Part shown: piece after piece, positions 30,901 through 40,206 of the stretch
Layout: each line of letters begins with the position of its first letter
How positions within the stretch are numbered: position 1 is the stretch's first letter
Assembly: GCF_030409875.1 (NCBI RefSeq)
Contig: NZ_JAUFQR010000001.1
Location: 868,001-932,000 of the forward strand
DNA: 64,000 nt
Direction of reading: 5' to 3'
Source: Chryseobacterium tructae
GTDB taxonomy: Bacteria; Bacteroidota; Bacteroidia; Flavobacteriales; Weeksellaceae
Notes under the pieces: generated by a model
What the model was told of the DNA's origin: nothing
The model's database searches: none
What the model saw: the letters and a program-made list of their open reading frames with translations, nothing else
Program-made: the position numbers and the translations under genes

Positions 30901-32373
30901 TTAAAATTCCTTTCTGATTTTCTCAATAGCATTCTTCATGCTTAGATTAAAATGTTCTTTTTCCAATCGAACCGGTGGGGCTTGTCTTACCTCACAATCC
31001 GGGATACTACAAGACTCACAGGTGACCCCTACATTAATGGTTTTTAACGAAGGTGATTTTATAAAACCTATTTTTTTGATCGTTTGTGTATTGAGCAAGA
31101 TCCCCAGACAATAACTTCTATTGCTGCCATCAGAAAAAGGATTTTTTTGAGAGGTAGAAATGACCAGATAGCTTATTCCCTGATCTTTGTAATGGGAGAT
31201 TTGGGCATCTGTAAGCGTTTCGTTTTCCTTTAAATAATGAAGGTTTTTTACGGCGATCCACCTTCTGCAATAATGTTCATTGGTTGCGTTTGCATGAGGA
31301 GCTTGTTGATGATTGAGATGGAGTTCTTTAAGGATTTGAATCTTTTCTGAACCTTTCTTTTTAACCAGACATAAATAGAATAAGTCTTTAATACCCATTT
31401 CAGCAGAAAGAATATTGGTTAATCGATAATAGAAAGTTTCCGGTGAGTTTGTGAAACTATTGATAAGAGCTGCAAATTTTTCGGGTTCCCAAGCATTTTC
31501 TTGAAAAAATTCAGAGGCCTTTTCAATAGCTGGTTCTTTTGATATTAATAAAGCTCCGGCAAAATAAGAAGCATAGAAATTATTCAGGATTTCTTCAAAA
31601 CTTCCAAAATCAAGCCATGAATAAGTGGTAGGACGAACTTTCAATTCCAGAACATTAAACCCTATTTCTTTGGCAAGAATAAATGTTTTCTGATCCTTTT
31701 CAAGCTTTTTATTCAAAAGCAATAATTTCTTTTCAGGAATAAAAAGAGAACGCAGATTGTCTAATGTTCCATATTTTTCAAAATCCTCAGATTGAATCGT
31801 ATAGCCGAATGTTTCCGTAAGAATCTTTTCCAGAATATCAGACTTTAAGTTTTTATCGATCTGAAGATGATTTTCTTCTGTGAATGAACGTACTTTTTCT
31901 TCAATTTCCGGAAAATAATTGTCATACAATTCCTGGAATGATCTTAAAACAGCAAAATAGAACCTTTCCTTCCCAAGATTATAGTTCTGAGAAATTTCTA
32001 TCAGTGCATTGATGAAGGCAGTTACCTTTCTGGGAGCATCACTAATAATACTGATGAGGTTATTCTTGTTGATTCCAAATAATTCCAAAGGAACCTCCTT
32101 AAAAAAATCAGATTGTAGAATTTCATTGAAAGGAGCAAGGCTTTTATCCAGTTTGGTGGAAACAAGGTCATCGAAAGTACAGTTTAATGCATCAGAAAGC
32201 TGAATGATTTTGTCATGTTTTGGGTATTTCTTTCCATTTTCAATCTCATTGAGGTAAGATTTTGATAATCCGGTTTTTACTGCAAGATCCTGCAAAGACC
32301 AATTTTTCTTTTGTCTCTGTTGTTTCAGTTTTAGCCCGAAAACCGTTTTGATAAAGTCACTTTCTGAATTCAT
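30901..32373 (-). CDS. ScfR/RamB-type transcriptional regulator of short-chain acyl metabolism
   Basis: 490 residues: an XRE helix-turn-helix at the N-terminus (LKQQRQKKNWSLQDLAVKTG ... YLNEIENGKKYP), an IrrE/ImmA-like degenerate middle, and the C-terminal Cys cluster CESCSIPDCEVRQAPPVRLE typical of the short-chain fatty acyl regulator family. Relatives such as RamB and PrpC-type regulators control acetate and glyoxylate or propionate genes. This gene is divergent from aceB-aceA, and two GCGA-N4-TCGC palindromes lie in the shared promoter region, which strongly suggests control of the glyoxylate shunt and possibly autoregulation. Confidence 0.88.
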   Translation of the reverse strand: MNSESDFIKTVFGLKLKQQRQKKNWSLQDLAVKTGLSKSYLNEIENGKKYPKHDKIIQLSDALNCTFDDLVSTKLDKSLAPFNEILQSDFFKEVPLELFGINKNNLISIISDAPRKVTAFINALIEISQNYNLGKERFYFAVLRSFQELYDNYFPEIEEKVRSFTEENHLQIDKNLKSDILEKILTETFGYTIQSEDFEKYGTLDNLRSLFIPEKKLLLLNKKLEKDQKTFILAKEIGFNVLELKVRPTTYSWLDFGSFEEILNNFYASYFAGALLISKEPAIEKASEFFQENAWEPEKFAALINSFTNSPETFYYRLTNILSAEMGIKDLFYLCLVKKKGSEKIQILKELHLNHQQAPHANATNEHYCRRWIAVKNLHYLKENETLTDAQISHYKDQGISYLVISTSQKNPFSDGSNRSYCLGILLNTQTIKKIGFIKSPSLKTINVGVTCESCSIPDCEVRQAPPVRLEKEHFNLSMKNAIEKIRKEF

Positions 32374-32396
32374 TACTCAAATATAAATAATTAGAT

Positions 32397-32443
32397 GCGA
32401 TTATTCGCATAATAGTTTTTAAATAAATTTAGCGAACGTTCGC
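32397..32443. promoter_or_regulatory. Paired operators in the regulator/aceB divergent promoter
   Basis: Two palindromes share the form GCGA-N4-TCGC: GCGATTATTCGC (32397-32408, flanked to ATGCGA..TCGCAT) and GCGAACGTTCGC (32432-32443, flanked to AGCGAACGTTCGCT). Their centres are 35 bp apart. They are the obvious sites for the adjacent ScfR/RamB-type regulator. Confidence 0.75.
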
Positions 32444-32463
32444 TGTTTGTGAAAATTTTTGTT

Positions 32464-32471
32464 TATGTTTG
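32464..32471 (+). promoter_or_regulatory. -7 box for aceB
   Basis: TATGTTTG matches TAnnTTTG, 28 bp upstream of the ATG at 32500. The second operator ends 20 bp before it, about where the -33 contact would be. Confidence 0.55.
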
Positions 32472-32499
32472 TAACATCAAGTCACAAAATCAATATGTT

Positions 32500-34071
32500 A
32501 TGGAAACTAAGACTCATTTAAAAATTACGGCTCAGAAGCAATTTGAAGAAATTTTCACTCCGGATTTGATCGATTTTTTAATCGTATTGCATCAGAAATT
32601 CAATCATAAGAGAGTAGCTCTGTTGGAAGAAAGGAAAAAAACGCAGAAAGAATTCGATCAAGGTATACTTCCAAAATTTTTAAAAGAAACGGAGGATGTC
32701 AGAAATGGGAATTGGGTTTGTGCACCTTTGCCTGAAGATTTATTAGATAGAAGAGTAGAGATCACAGGGCCTGTTGATCGTAAATGATCATCAATGCTTT
32801 AAATTCCGGAGCTTCTACCTTTATGGCAGATTTTGAAGACAGCAGTTCGCCAACTTGGGAAAACTGTATGGAGGGGCAAATCAATCTTACGGATGCGGTG
32901 AACAGAACCATTGATTTTGTCAACGAAAAAGGGAAAGCGTATCAACTTAATGAAAAGACAGCCGTTTTATTGGTACGTCCAAGAGGATTGCATCTTCCTG
33001 AAAAACATATTAAGATCAATGATGAAGAAACATCAGGATCACTTACTGATTTTGGAATCTACTTTTTCCGAAATGTAAAGAACCTTTTGGAAAAGGGAAG
33101 TGGCACCTACTTTTATCTTCCAAAATTAGAACATTATAAAGAAGCAAGATGGTGGAATGAAGTATTTGTTTTTGCTCAGGATTATCTTGGAATTCCACAG
33201 GGGACAATTAAAGCTACCGTGTTAATTGAAACTATTACCGCTTCATTTCAGATTGATGAAATTTTATATGAACTAAAAGAACACAGCTCAGGACTCAACT
33301 GTGGAAGATGGGATTATATCTTTTCTTACATCAAAAAATTCAGAAACCTTCCGGAGTTTATTGTTCCCGATAGAGATCAGGTAACCATGACTTCTCCTTT
33401 TATGAGTGCTTATTCAAAAAGAGTGATAGAAGGTTGCCATAAAAGAAATGTTCATGCCATGGGCGGAATGGCAGCACAAATTCCGGTAAAAGATGATAGT
33501 GAAGCCAATCATATTGCTTTTGAAAAAGTAAGAAGTGATAAAGAAAGAGAAGTAAAAAACGGTCATGATGGAACATGGGTAGCACATCCGGCATTAGTTT
33601 CAGTAGCTAAAAATGTTTTTGATCAATACATGTCATCCAAAAACCAGATCGATAAAAAATTTGAATACAACATCCAAGAAAGCGGTCTGCTGGAAATCCC
33701 GAAAGGTGAAATCACAGAGAAAGGGGTAAGGAAGAATATAAATGTTGGAATCCTTTATCTTGAAAGCTGGTTGATGGGAGTAGGAGCTGCAGCTATTTAC
33801 AATCTTATGGAAGACGCTGCTACTGCAGAAATTTCAAGAACGCAAATCTGGCAATGGCTAAAGAATGAAGCCGTATTAAGCGATGACAGAACCTTAACCC
33901 GGAATATGATTCTTCAATGGGAATCCGAAGAAATGGATAATATTGAAATATGTGGGTGAAGCCCGTTTTAAAAATGGAAAATTTAACCTGGCCAAAAACC
34001 TTTTCAATGAACTGATATTCTCAGAAAACTTTGAAGAATTTTTAACCCTAAAAGCATATCCTTTTATTTAG
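32500..34071 (+). CDS. aceB: Malate synthase A, frameshifted twice
   Basis: Condenses glyoxylate with acetyl-CoA to malate, the second glyoxylate-shunt step. Conserved parts are present: STFMADFEDSSSPTWEN, VLLVRPRGLHL, YLPKLEHYKEARWW, GRWDYIFSYIKKF and the end NLFNELIFSENFEEFLTLKA. The ATG at 32500 (METKTHLKIT) is the natural start; the earlier frame is leader. The frame breaks at about 32783 (CGTAAATG should be CGTAAAATG) and about 33945, where two A are missing so that DNIEKYVGEARF is lost. The repaired length of about 525 residues is normal for the A-type enzyme. Followed by aceA after 116 bp. Confidence 0.94.
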
Positions 34072-34129
34072 TCTGAGAGCCGGAATTAAATGTTTTAGAG
34101 TTTGAATTCAATATCTGTTAATAATCACT

Positions 34130-34165
34130 TTAAATCTCGTATCCCGCATCTCGAAACCTATATCT
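34130..34165. repeat. TATCCCGCATCTCGAAACC-type dispersed repeat
   Basis: TCTCGTATCCCGCATCTCGA followed by AACC sits between aceB and aceA. It is the reverse-complement relative of the TTCGGGATTCG elements at 21590, 41210 and 51500. Confidence 0.5.
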
Positions 34166-34187
34166 CAACAAACAAAATCCAAATATT

Positions 34188-35468
34188 ATGAAAACAAGAC
34201 AAGAACAAATCCAGGCTCTAGAGCAAGATTGGCTGACAAATCCACGTTGGAACGGTGTAAAAAGACCTTACACAGCAGAAGAAGTGTTAAAACTTCGAGG
34301 TTCTTATAAAATTGATTACACCATTGCAACAGAAATGTCTAAAAAATTCTGGGATAAACTTAATACCCAAGATTATGTAGCAGGATTGGGAGCCTTAACG
34401 GGTAACCAGGCTGTTCAGGAGGTAGATGCAGGGTTGGAAGCAATCTATCTTTCAGGATGGCAGGTAGCAGCAGATGCCAATTTATCAGGAGAAATGTATC
34501 CGGATCAGTCTTTATATCCGGCAAATTCAGTGCCTTCTGTGGTAAAAAAAATTAATAATGCTTTATTAAGAGCAGATCAGGTTCAATCGGTAAGTGGTAA
34601 TGGAGATAAAGAATATCTTGTACCCATTATTGCAGATGCTGAAGCAGGTTTTGGAGGAAATCTAAATGCATTTGAGCTCATGAAGCAAATGATTGAAGCA
34701 GGAGCTGCGGGTGTGCATTTTGAAGATCAGCTTTCTTCTGCTAAAAAGTGTGGCCATTTAGGAGGAAAAGTATTGGTTCCCACTCAGGAAGCCATTAATA
34801 AATTAATTGCAGCTCGTTTAGCAGCAGATGTATTGGGCGTTCCAAGTCTTATCATTGCCAGAACTGATGCTGATGCAGCAGACTTATTAACTTCAGATAT
34901 TGATGATAGAGATAAAAAATTTGTAACGGGAGAAAGAACTTCTGAAGGATTTTATGTCGTAAGAAATGGAGTAGAACAAGGGATAGACCGAGGCTTGTCT
35001 TATGCACCTTATGCAGATCTGATCTGGATGGAAACCTCAAACCCGGATTTAGAGCAGGCTAAAAGATTTGCAGATGGAATTCATGCACAATTTCCTGGGA
35101 AAATGCTGGCTTATAACTGCTCACCTTCATTCAACTGGGCAGCTAAATTGAGTGTTGAAGAAATGTCTACTTTCCGTGAGGAGCTGGCAAAAATGGGATA
35201 TAAATTCCAATTTATCACACTGGCAGGATTCCATGCTTTGAATACAGCAATGTTTGAATTGGCTTTAGCGTATAAAGAAAGAGGAATGGCTGGATATTCA
35301 GAACTTCAGGAACGTGAGTTTGCTTTACAGCAAAAAGGATTCAGAGCTGTAAAACATCAGTCTTTTGTAGGAACAGGATATTTTGATGAAGTTCAGAATA
35401 TTGTTACCAACGGATCTTCAGCTACCGTAGCAATGAAAGATTCTACAGAAACAGCACAGTTTCATTAA
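34188..35468 (+). CDS. aceA: Isocitrate lyase
   Basis: Splits isocitrate into succinate and glyoxylate, the first glyoxylate-shunt step that lets the cell grow on acetate or fatty acids. The 426 residues include the catalytic signature KKCGHLGGK (Cys in KKCGH), the substrate and Mg sites [11 protein letters not shown] and HFEDQ, and YNCSPSFNW. The length matches short-form bacterial ICL. Downstream of aceB in the same orientation and followed by a terminator at 35501-35527. Confidence 0.98.
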   Translation: MKTRQEQIQALEQDWLTNPRWNGVKRPYTAEEVLKLRGSYKIDYTIATEMSKKFWDKLNTQDYVAGLGALTGNQAVQEVDAGLEAIYLSGWQVAADANLSGEMYPDQSLYPANSVPSVVKKINNALLRADQVQSVSGNGDKEYLVPIIADAEAGFGGNLNAFELMKQMIEAGAAGVHFEDQLSSAKKCGHLGGKVLVPTQEAINKLIAARLAADVLGVPSLIIARTDADAADLLTSDIDDRDKKFVTGERTSEGFYVVRNGVEQGIDRGLSYAPYADLIWMETSNPDLEQAKRFADGIHAQFPGKMLAYNCSPSFNWAAKLSVEEMSTFREELAKMGYKFQFITLAGFHALNTAMFELALAYKERGMAGYSELQEREFALQQKGFRAVKHQSFVGTGYFDEVQNIVTNGSSATVAMKDSTETAQFH

Positions 35469-35500
35469 TAGTCAGTTTTTGCATTATACATATTTTCGAA

Positions 35501-35527
35501 GTCCTCCCTGGTTTTTGGGGAGGACTT
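35501..35527 (+). terminator. aceA terminator
   Basis: AGTCCTCCC / GGGAGGACT stem followed by TTATTTTTT. Confidence 0.85.
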
Positions 35528-35682
35528 TATTTTTTGTACATAATATTTTAAAGAATTTGACCAGGCTTTAACGATGTTGATGGCTTCTTTAGGTTGAAAA
35601 AAACAGAATCGTTGTAAATGAAAAATTATATTATATTTGAACACTGAAAAAAAGTGAAATTTTCGAAAAAGTATATATTATA

Positions 35683-36255
35683 ATGAAACTAATTAAATTA
35701 TTTTTTATTGCAGCAGGATTAACTTTAACTGCCAATGCTGCCAATGCTCAACAGAAGATCGGAAACATAAATACTGATGAAGTTTTTAATAGTTTACCTG
35801 AATTAAAAGCAGCTGGAGAAACTGTTAATACCCTAACGAAAACAAAGCAGGTTGAAATTGATAAAATTATCACTGAATATCAAACTAAGCTTAAAACAGC
35901 ACAAGATAAAGAGAAGACTTTAACGGAAGCAAACAGAGCTGCTTTAACAAAAGAGTTGGAAGCTGCGCAAGCAGAACTAGACATTTTAGCTAAGAAAATA
36001 GAAGATACAAGAGCACAAGCGGCTAAGGAAATTTCTACAAAACAAGGTGAATTGTATGCTCCATTACAACAAAAAGTAAAGACTGCGATTGCGGCAGTAG
36101 CTAAAGAAAAAAGCCTAAACTATGTATTTGATATTTCAGCAAGAGGTTCCAATCTTGTGTATACAGATGGTGGAGAAGATATTACTGATGAGGTGAAAAC
36201 AAAATTAGGTGCTTCTGCAACAGCTTCAAAGCCAGTAGGAAAAGCTAAAAAATAA
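35683..36255 (+). CDS. OmpH/Skp-family periplasmic chaperone
   Basis: 190 residues with a Sec signal peptide (KLFFIAAGLTLTANAANAQ). A QKIGNINTDEVFNSLPELK strand/helix opens the mature part, then a long Lys/Glu/Ala coiled coil (about residues 55-130) and a closing beta segment (LNYVFDISARGSNLVYTDGG, then EDITDEV) follow. This is the Skp/OmpH jellyfish fold, which escorts outer-membrane proteins across the periplasm. Bacteroidota carry several copies. Monocistronic, with a terminator at 36277-36306. Confidence 0.93.
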   Translation: MKLIKLFFIAAGLTLTANAANAQQKIGNINTDEVFNSLPELKAAGETVNTLTKTKQVEIDKIITEYQTKLKTAQDKEKTLTEANRAALTKELEAAQAELDILAKKIEDTRAQAAKEISTKQGELYAPLQQKVKTAIAAVAKEKSLNYVFDISARGSNLVYTDGGEDITDEVKTKLGASATASKPVGKAKK

Positions 36256-36276
36256 TTTCAATCTATTGAATATCAT

Positions 36277-36306
36277 AAACGGAATCAGATCAGTCTGGTT
36301 CCGTTT
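36277..36306 (+). terminator. ompH terminator
   Basis: AAACGGAATCAGA / TCTGGTTCCGTTT stem with a 4-base loop and a T-rich tail. Confidence 0.8.
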
Positions 36307-36390
36307 TCTTTTTTATAAATATATTTCTTGTGCTGAAAGTATTGAGCACCTTTGTTTTAAATCATACATTTGAGTAAATATTTCAGCGAG

Positions 36391-36791
36391 ATGAATTTAA
36401 TGTATGAAAAACAGATCAAGGTAACCCAAGAACATATAGACCAGAATAATCATGTTAACAATGTTCAATATGTACATTGGGTGGAAGAAGTTGCTGCCGA
36501 ACACTGGGATCATTTAAAACATAAAACAGAATATGAGAATGATGTCTGGATGCTTCTGGATCATCATATCCGATATAAAAAACAGGTGTATCTGGATGAT
36601 ATTATTACCGTGAGAACCTATCCGCAAGTCCCTGAAGGAGCTAAACAGCCAAGAAAGTAGAATTCTATTGTCATGATGAATTGGTAGTGGATTCTGCTAC
36701 ACTTTGGGTTTTGTTTGATACCGCAGCAAAGAAAATAAAGCGGCTGGAAACTAATTGGCTGGAGAAATTAGAAATTCAGAGTGAAGAGTAA
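36391..36791 (+). CDS. Acyl-CoA/ACP thioesterase (4HBT hotdog), frameshifted
   Basis: About 133 residues with the 4HBT hotdog signature: VTQEHIDQNNHVNNVQYVHW (catalytic Asp/Glu region near the helix start), then VWMLLDHHIRYKKQVYLDD. The frame stops early at 36660 because one A is missing from the run at about 36656. Adding it restores PRKVEFYCHDELVVDSATLW to the TAA at 36789-36791. The family hydrolyses acyl thioesters; the substrate is unknown. I start at ATG 36391 (36400 also possible); a TTG at 36370 is less likely. Confidence 0.85.
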
Positions 36792-37164
36792 ATTAAGAAA
36801 AATAACGGTAGAACATACAGTGTATTTATATTCTGTTACCGATAAATATCATGCCGGTACCGAAACTAATACCCTTACGGTAAAAGTATTTTTGAGTGGT
36901 GAAAAAAAGACTCCATTAATTATTGATTTTCTAACCTTTGAACATTATTTCATGGGGCAATCTCTAAAATCTGGAATCAGTTTGATGAATGCAGTAACAG
37001 ATTCCTTAGAAAGTGTCAATATCAATGAACCAAAATACATCCAAAAACTTATTGTAAAGGGAATAGAAAAGGGCTGGAATGGAAAGAATAAAATGGAAAA
37101 ACAAGATGGATTGAATTATTTAGCGGAATTAGGGTATGAAATAGAACCACTAAAACCTAAATAA
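36781..37164 (+). CDS. Hypothetical protein overlapping the thioesterase end
   Basis: 127 residues from a GTG at 36781, overlapping the repaired thioesterase stop by 11 bp, as in translational coupling. It reads KSKLRKITVEHTVYLYSVTD, then KYHAGTETNTLTVKVFLSGE and SGISLMNAVTDSLESVNINE, a mixed alpha/beta soluble protein. The residues are not those of a hotdog domain and I do not recognise a family. The operon position suggests a link to the thioesterase. Confidence 0.6.
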   Translation: MKSKLRKITVEHTVYLYSVTDKYHAGTETNTLTVKVFLSGEKKTPLIIDFLTFEHYFMGQSLKSGISLMNAVTDSLESVNINEPKYIQKLIVKGIEKGWNGKNKMEKQDGLNYLAELGYEIEPLKPK

Positions 37165-37256
37165 AAAGTGCCAGACAGTGTATTAAAATAAAATTTAAAC
37201 ATCTTTGTAACATAATAAAGTGCATAGATGTCTTATCAACAAAAGACCAACAGACA

Positions 37257-38699
37257 ATGACGAAATCCGTTTTAGCAGCTATTTTTTTTAATGTATCCAT
37301 ATTAGGATTCAGCCAGACAGCAGAACAATCCAAAGCAATTGACAGCTATATAAAAAATGTTATTCAAATCAATGAAATTCCCGGAATAGCCGTAGGAATT
37401 GTAAAAGATGATAAAGTAACATTTCAGCAATATTATGGAAAAGAAAATCTTGAAAGTGATAAAAAAGTAGACTCTAAGTCCATGTTTAGGGTATATTCTA
37501 CGACAAAGCTAATTGCGAATGTTGCCCTTTTTAAACTCATTGAGGAAGGAAAGGTATCGCTGGACGATAAGATTTCAAAATATGTAGACAACCTACCTAA
37601 AGATTGGCAAAACATACAGGTAAAAAATCTTCTTTCTCATTCTTCGGGACTTCCGGATATGGCTGATGTTAAAGATTTTCCAGAGAAAGCTACCCATAAG
37701 GAAGTCATTACTCGTTTGTCTAATGAAAAAATCGAATTTGAAGCGGGAGATCATTACCGGTATAATCAGACCAATTATCTGTTGATTGCGATGATTATCG
37801 AGAAAATGACAGGGAAAACTTTTGAAGAATATACCTTGGAAAATCAATTTCCGGATTCTAGGAATCAGGTGGTCTTTTCTTCCAACTCTGCTGAAAAAAT
37901 TCCTAATAGAGTAGGGAAGTATAATTATAACCCCGAAAAGAAACAGTATGAAAAATTAATGACTATTGATGGAGTGAGAGCTCATGCTGCCAACGGCCTT
38001 GCGGTTACACTTCCTGCGTTTCTGGAATGGAGTATTCATTTCAGCAAAAATGATTTTCTGAAACCGGAAACAAAAAAGATGATGTGGAAACCGTTTGATT
38101 ATAAAAATAACGGGTGGGATTTCGGACATGGCTGGGAGATTACAGACAATAATAATATAAAATCATACGGCTTCTCGGGAGGAAATGTAAGTGCCTATAG
38201 CATTTTTCCGGATAAGAATATGTCAATTATTGTCATATATAATGCTAATAAGGGATTTCCGGTGATGTATCAAATGGTGAATCATATTGCAGGAATTGTA
38301 GATAAAAACCTGATGAATCCTTATATGTTGGCTGAAGAAATAACGATTGCAGAACCCTTTGTTCATCCCAATCTGAAGAAGGAGATATACGGATACAGAA
38401 TAGAAAAAGACAAGGTTGTTTTTTCCTATCAGTATCCTAAAAACTCGAGTACAGAATTCATTAAGAGCATTTCTGTGGCAGGTGCATTTAATAATTGGAA
38501 TATGAATGATCCAGCCTACCAGATGATTCTTAAAAAGAACAATGTCTTTGAGGTTGCAGTACCTAAATCTCAATTTGAAAAAGGAAAGACCTATGGCTTT
38601 AAGTTTGTGATGAACAAAAGTGGTTGGTTAACTATTCCTTATAATACGGCCAACACAGACGGAACGCAGGATAACAATCTCGCGCTGAAAATGGATTAG
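37257..38699 (+). CDS. Serine hydrolase (beta-lactamase/PBP class C fold) with C-terminal CBM48/AMPK-like domain
   Basis: 480 residues with a signal peptide (VLAAIFFNVSILGFSQ). Catalytic SxxK is at Ser81-Lys84 (YSTTKLI). The YxN-like motif is at Tyr169 in YRYNQTNYLL, with Gln in place of the usual Asn. A GHGW segment (DFGHGWEI) takes the KTG-like position. The last about 80 residues (SISVAGAFNNWNM ... YGFKFVMNKSGWLTIP) resemble a glycogen-binding E-set domain of the AMPK/CBM48 type, an unusual partner. The substrate could be a peptide, ester or beta-lactam. Monocistronic. Confidence 0.88.
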   Translation: MTKSVLAAIFFNVSILGFSQTAEQSKAIDSYIKNVIQINEIPGIAVGIVKDDKVTFQQYYGKENLESDKKVDSKSMFRVYSTTKLIANVALFKLIEEGKVSLDDKISKYVDNLPKDWQNIQVKNLLSHSSGLPDMADVKDFPEKATHKEVITRLSNEKIEFEAGDHYRYNQTNYLLIAMIIEKMTGKTFEEYTLENQFPDSRNQVVFSSNSAEKIPNRVGKYNYNPEKKQYEKLMTIDGVRAHAANGLAVTLPAFLEWSIHFSKNDFLKPETKKMMWKPFDYKNNGWDFGHGWEITDNNNIKSYGFSGGNVSAYSIFPDKNMSIIVIYNANKGFPVMYQMVNHIAGIVDKNLMNPYMLAEEITIAEPFVHPNLKKEIYGYRIEKDKVVFSYQYPKNSSTEFIKSISVAGAFNNWNMNDPAYQMILKKNNVFEVAVPKSQFEKGKTYGFKFVMNKSGWLTIPYNTANTDGTQDNNLALKMD

Positions 38700-38739
38700 A
38701 ATTTTATTTGAAAATCATTGTAATAGAGATAGACTTTTC

Positions 38740-38767
38740 TTTGTTAAGCGGTTTTGTCATATCTTTG
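38740..38767 (+). promoter_or_regulatory. Promoter of queD, near-leaderless
   Basis: TTTG (38740-38743) and TATCTTTG (38760-38767) with a 16-bp spacer. The -7 box ends 4 bp before the ATG at 38772, so the mRNA would start at the start codon. Confidence 0.6.
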
Positions 38768-38771
38768 CAAT

Positions 38772-39218
38772 ATGATACGTATTACAAAAATTTTTACATT
38801 CGAAACAGCCCACGTACTGTACAACTACGACGGGAAATGTAAAAATATGCATGGACATTCCTATAAACTGTTCGTGACAGTGAAAGGAAAACCGATTAAT
38901 GATATTGATAACCCTAAAAATGGGATGGTAGTTGATTTCGGAGATATCAAAAGTATCGTAAAATCTGAGATCGTAGACGTTTGGGATCATGCAGTACTTC
39001 TGAATGCACTGACTCCTCATAAAGAATTGGGGGATGATCTTGAACAGAGAGGCCATAAAGTAATCTATTGCAGCTTTCAGCCAACCTGTGAAAATATGCT
39101 GTATGCTATTGCTGCCAAAATAAAATCAAGACTTCCGGAAGGAATTTCTCTGGCTTATCTTAAACTTCATGAGACAGAAAACTCTTATGGAGAATGGTTT
39201 GCAGAAGACAATCAATAA
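38772..39218 (+). CDS. queD: 6-carboxy-5,6,7,8-tetrahydropterin synthase
   Basis: PTPS-family enzyme making the queuosine precursor CPH4 from dihydroneopterin triphosphate. The 148 residues show the zinc ligands His in FETAHVLYNY and HGH in NMHGHSYKLF, the catalytic Cys in PTCENML, and the end LKLHETENSYGEWF with the substrate Glu. I start at ATG 38772 (MIRITKIFTF); the upstream frame overlaps the promoter. lpxH follows after 24 bp and is probably co-transcribed. Confidence 0.93.
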   Translation: MIRITKIFTFETAHVLYNYDGKCKNMHGHSYKLFVTVKGKPINDIDNPKNGMVVDFGDIKSIVKSEIVDVWDHAVLLNALTPHKELGDDLEQRGHKVIYCSFQPTCENMLYAIAAKIKSRLPEGISLAYLKLHETENSYGEWFAEDNQ

Positions 39219-39242
39219 TTATTATCTCATAAAGCTCAGACG

Positions 39243-40013
39243 GTGTTAAAAACAACAATTAATTTAGAACCTGGAAAAAAAGTATACTTTGCTTCAGATC
39301 AGCATTTCGGTGCGCCTACTCCTAAAGAAAGTAAGGTACGTGAAGAAAAATTTATACGTTGGATGGATCAGATCAAGGAAGATGCCCAGGTTTTATTTTT
39401 AATGGGTGATCTTTTTGACTTCTGGCATGAATGGAAACATGTTGTACCCAAAGGATATATACGTGTTTTGGGGAAAATCGCTGAACTGAAAGACCGAGGA
39501 ATCCAAATTTATTTTTTTGTGGGAAATCATGATCTGTGGATGAAAGATTATCTTGAAGAAGAGATCGGATGTACCGTTTTTTACCAGAAACAATATTTTG
39601 AAATGGGTGGAAAGCAGTTTCTATTGGCTCATGGAGATGGTTTGGGGCCTGGTGATAAAGGGTATAAAAGAATGAAAAAAGTCTTTACCAATCCGATAGC
39701 ACAATGGTTTTTCAAATGGCTTCACCCTGATATTGCCATGAAAGTAGCTTTGTATATGTCCCAGAAAAATAAAATGATCTCCGGAGAAGAAGACAAAGAA
39801 TTCTTAGGAGAAGACAAGGAGTTTCTGATCATTTATTCCAAAGAGAAGCTGAAGACTGAAAAGATTGATTATTTCGTATATGGACATCGCCATCTTCCGA
39901 TGGTGTTAGAATTAGAACACCATTCAAAATACATCAACCTTGGTGATTGGATTTCTTACTTTACCTATGGCGTTTTTGAAAAGGACTTTGAATTAAAGAC
40001 ATTCGAAAAATAA
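39243..40013 (+). CDS. lpxH: UDP-2,3-diacylglucosamine diphosphatase
   Basis: Calcineurin-like metallophosphoesterase of lipid A synthesis that cleaves UDP-2,3-diacylglucosamine to lipid X. 256 residues with the five metal motifs in order: SDQHFG, GDLFDFWHEW, GNHDLW, AHGDG and GHRHLP. Starts at GTG 39243. It is 24 bp downstream of queD in an operon and is followed by two hairpins at 40022-40076. Confidence 0.93.
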   Translation: MLKTTINLEPGKKVYFASDQHFGAPTPKESKVREEKFIRWMDQIKEDAQVLFLMGDLFDFWHEWKHVVPKGYIRVLGKIAELKDRGIQIYFFVGNHDLWMKDYLEEEIGCTVFYQKQYFEMGGKQFLLAHGDGLGPGDKGYKRMKKVFTNPIAQWFFKWLHPDIAMKVALYMSQKNKMISGEEDKEFLGEDKEFLIIYSKEKLKTEKIDYFVYGHRHLPMVLELEHHSKYINLGDWISYFTYGVFEKDFELKTFEK

Positions 40014-40021
40014 AACAAAAA

Positions 40022-40076
40022 AAATTACCCCTAAAAGAGGTAATTTGAGAATGAGTGGGGGACTCATTCTGTTTTT
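40022..40076 (+). terminator. Double hairpin terminator after lpxH
   Basis: AAATTACC / GGTAATTT (40022-40046) is followed closely by AGAATGAGT GGGGG ACTCATTCT (40048-40070) and a T-run. Confidence 0.75.
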
Positions 40077-40206
40077 AATCCATATTCCGATTAGGTACTT
40101 GCAAGAAGTTTACCAAACTCATATTCAGATATTAAAAAAAAGTTAAATAAAAATATTTTATCCAGATAATTACTTTCTACAGAAGTAATAGAAGATTGAA
40201 AAAATT

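Noticed and set aside
36781..37164. Gene as a second half of the thioesterase
   Set aside because: The repaired thioesterase frame stops at 36791 and the following protein has no hotdog motif.
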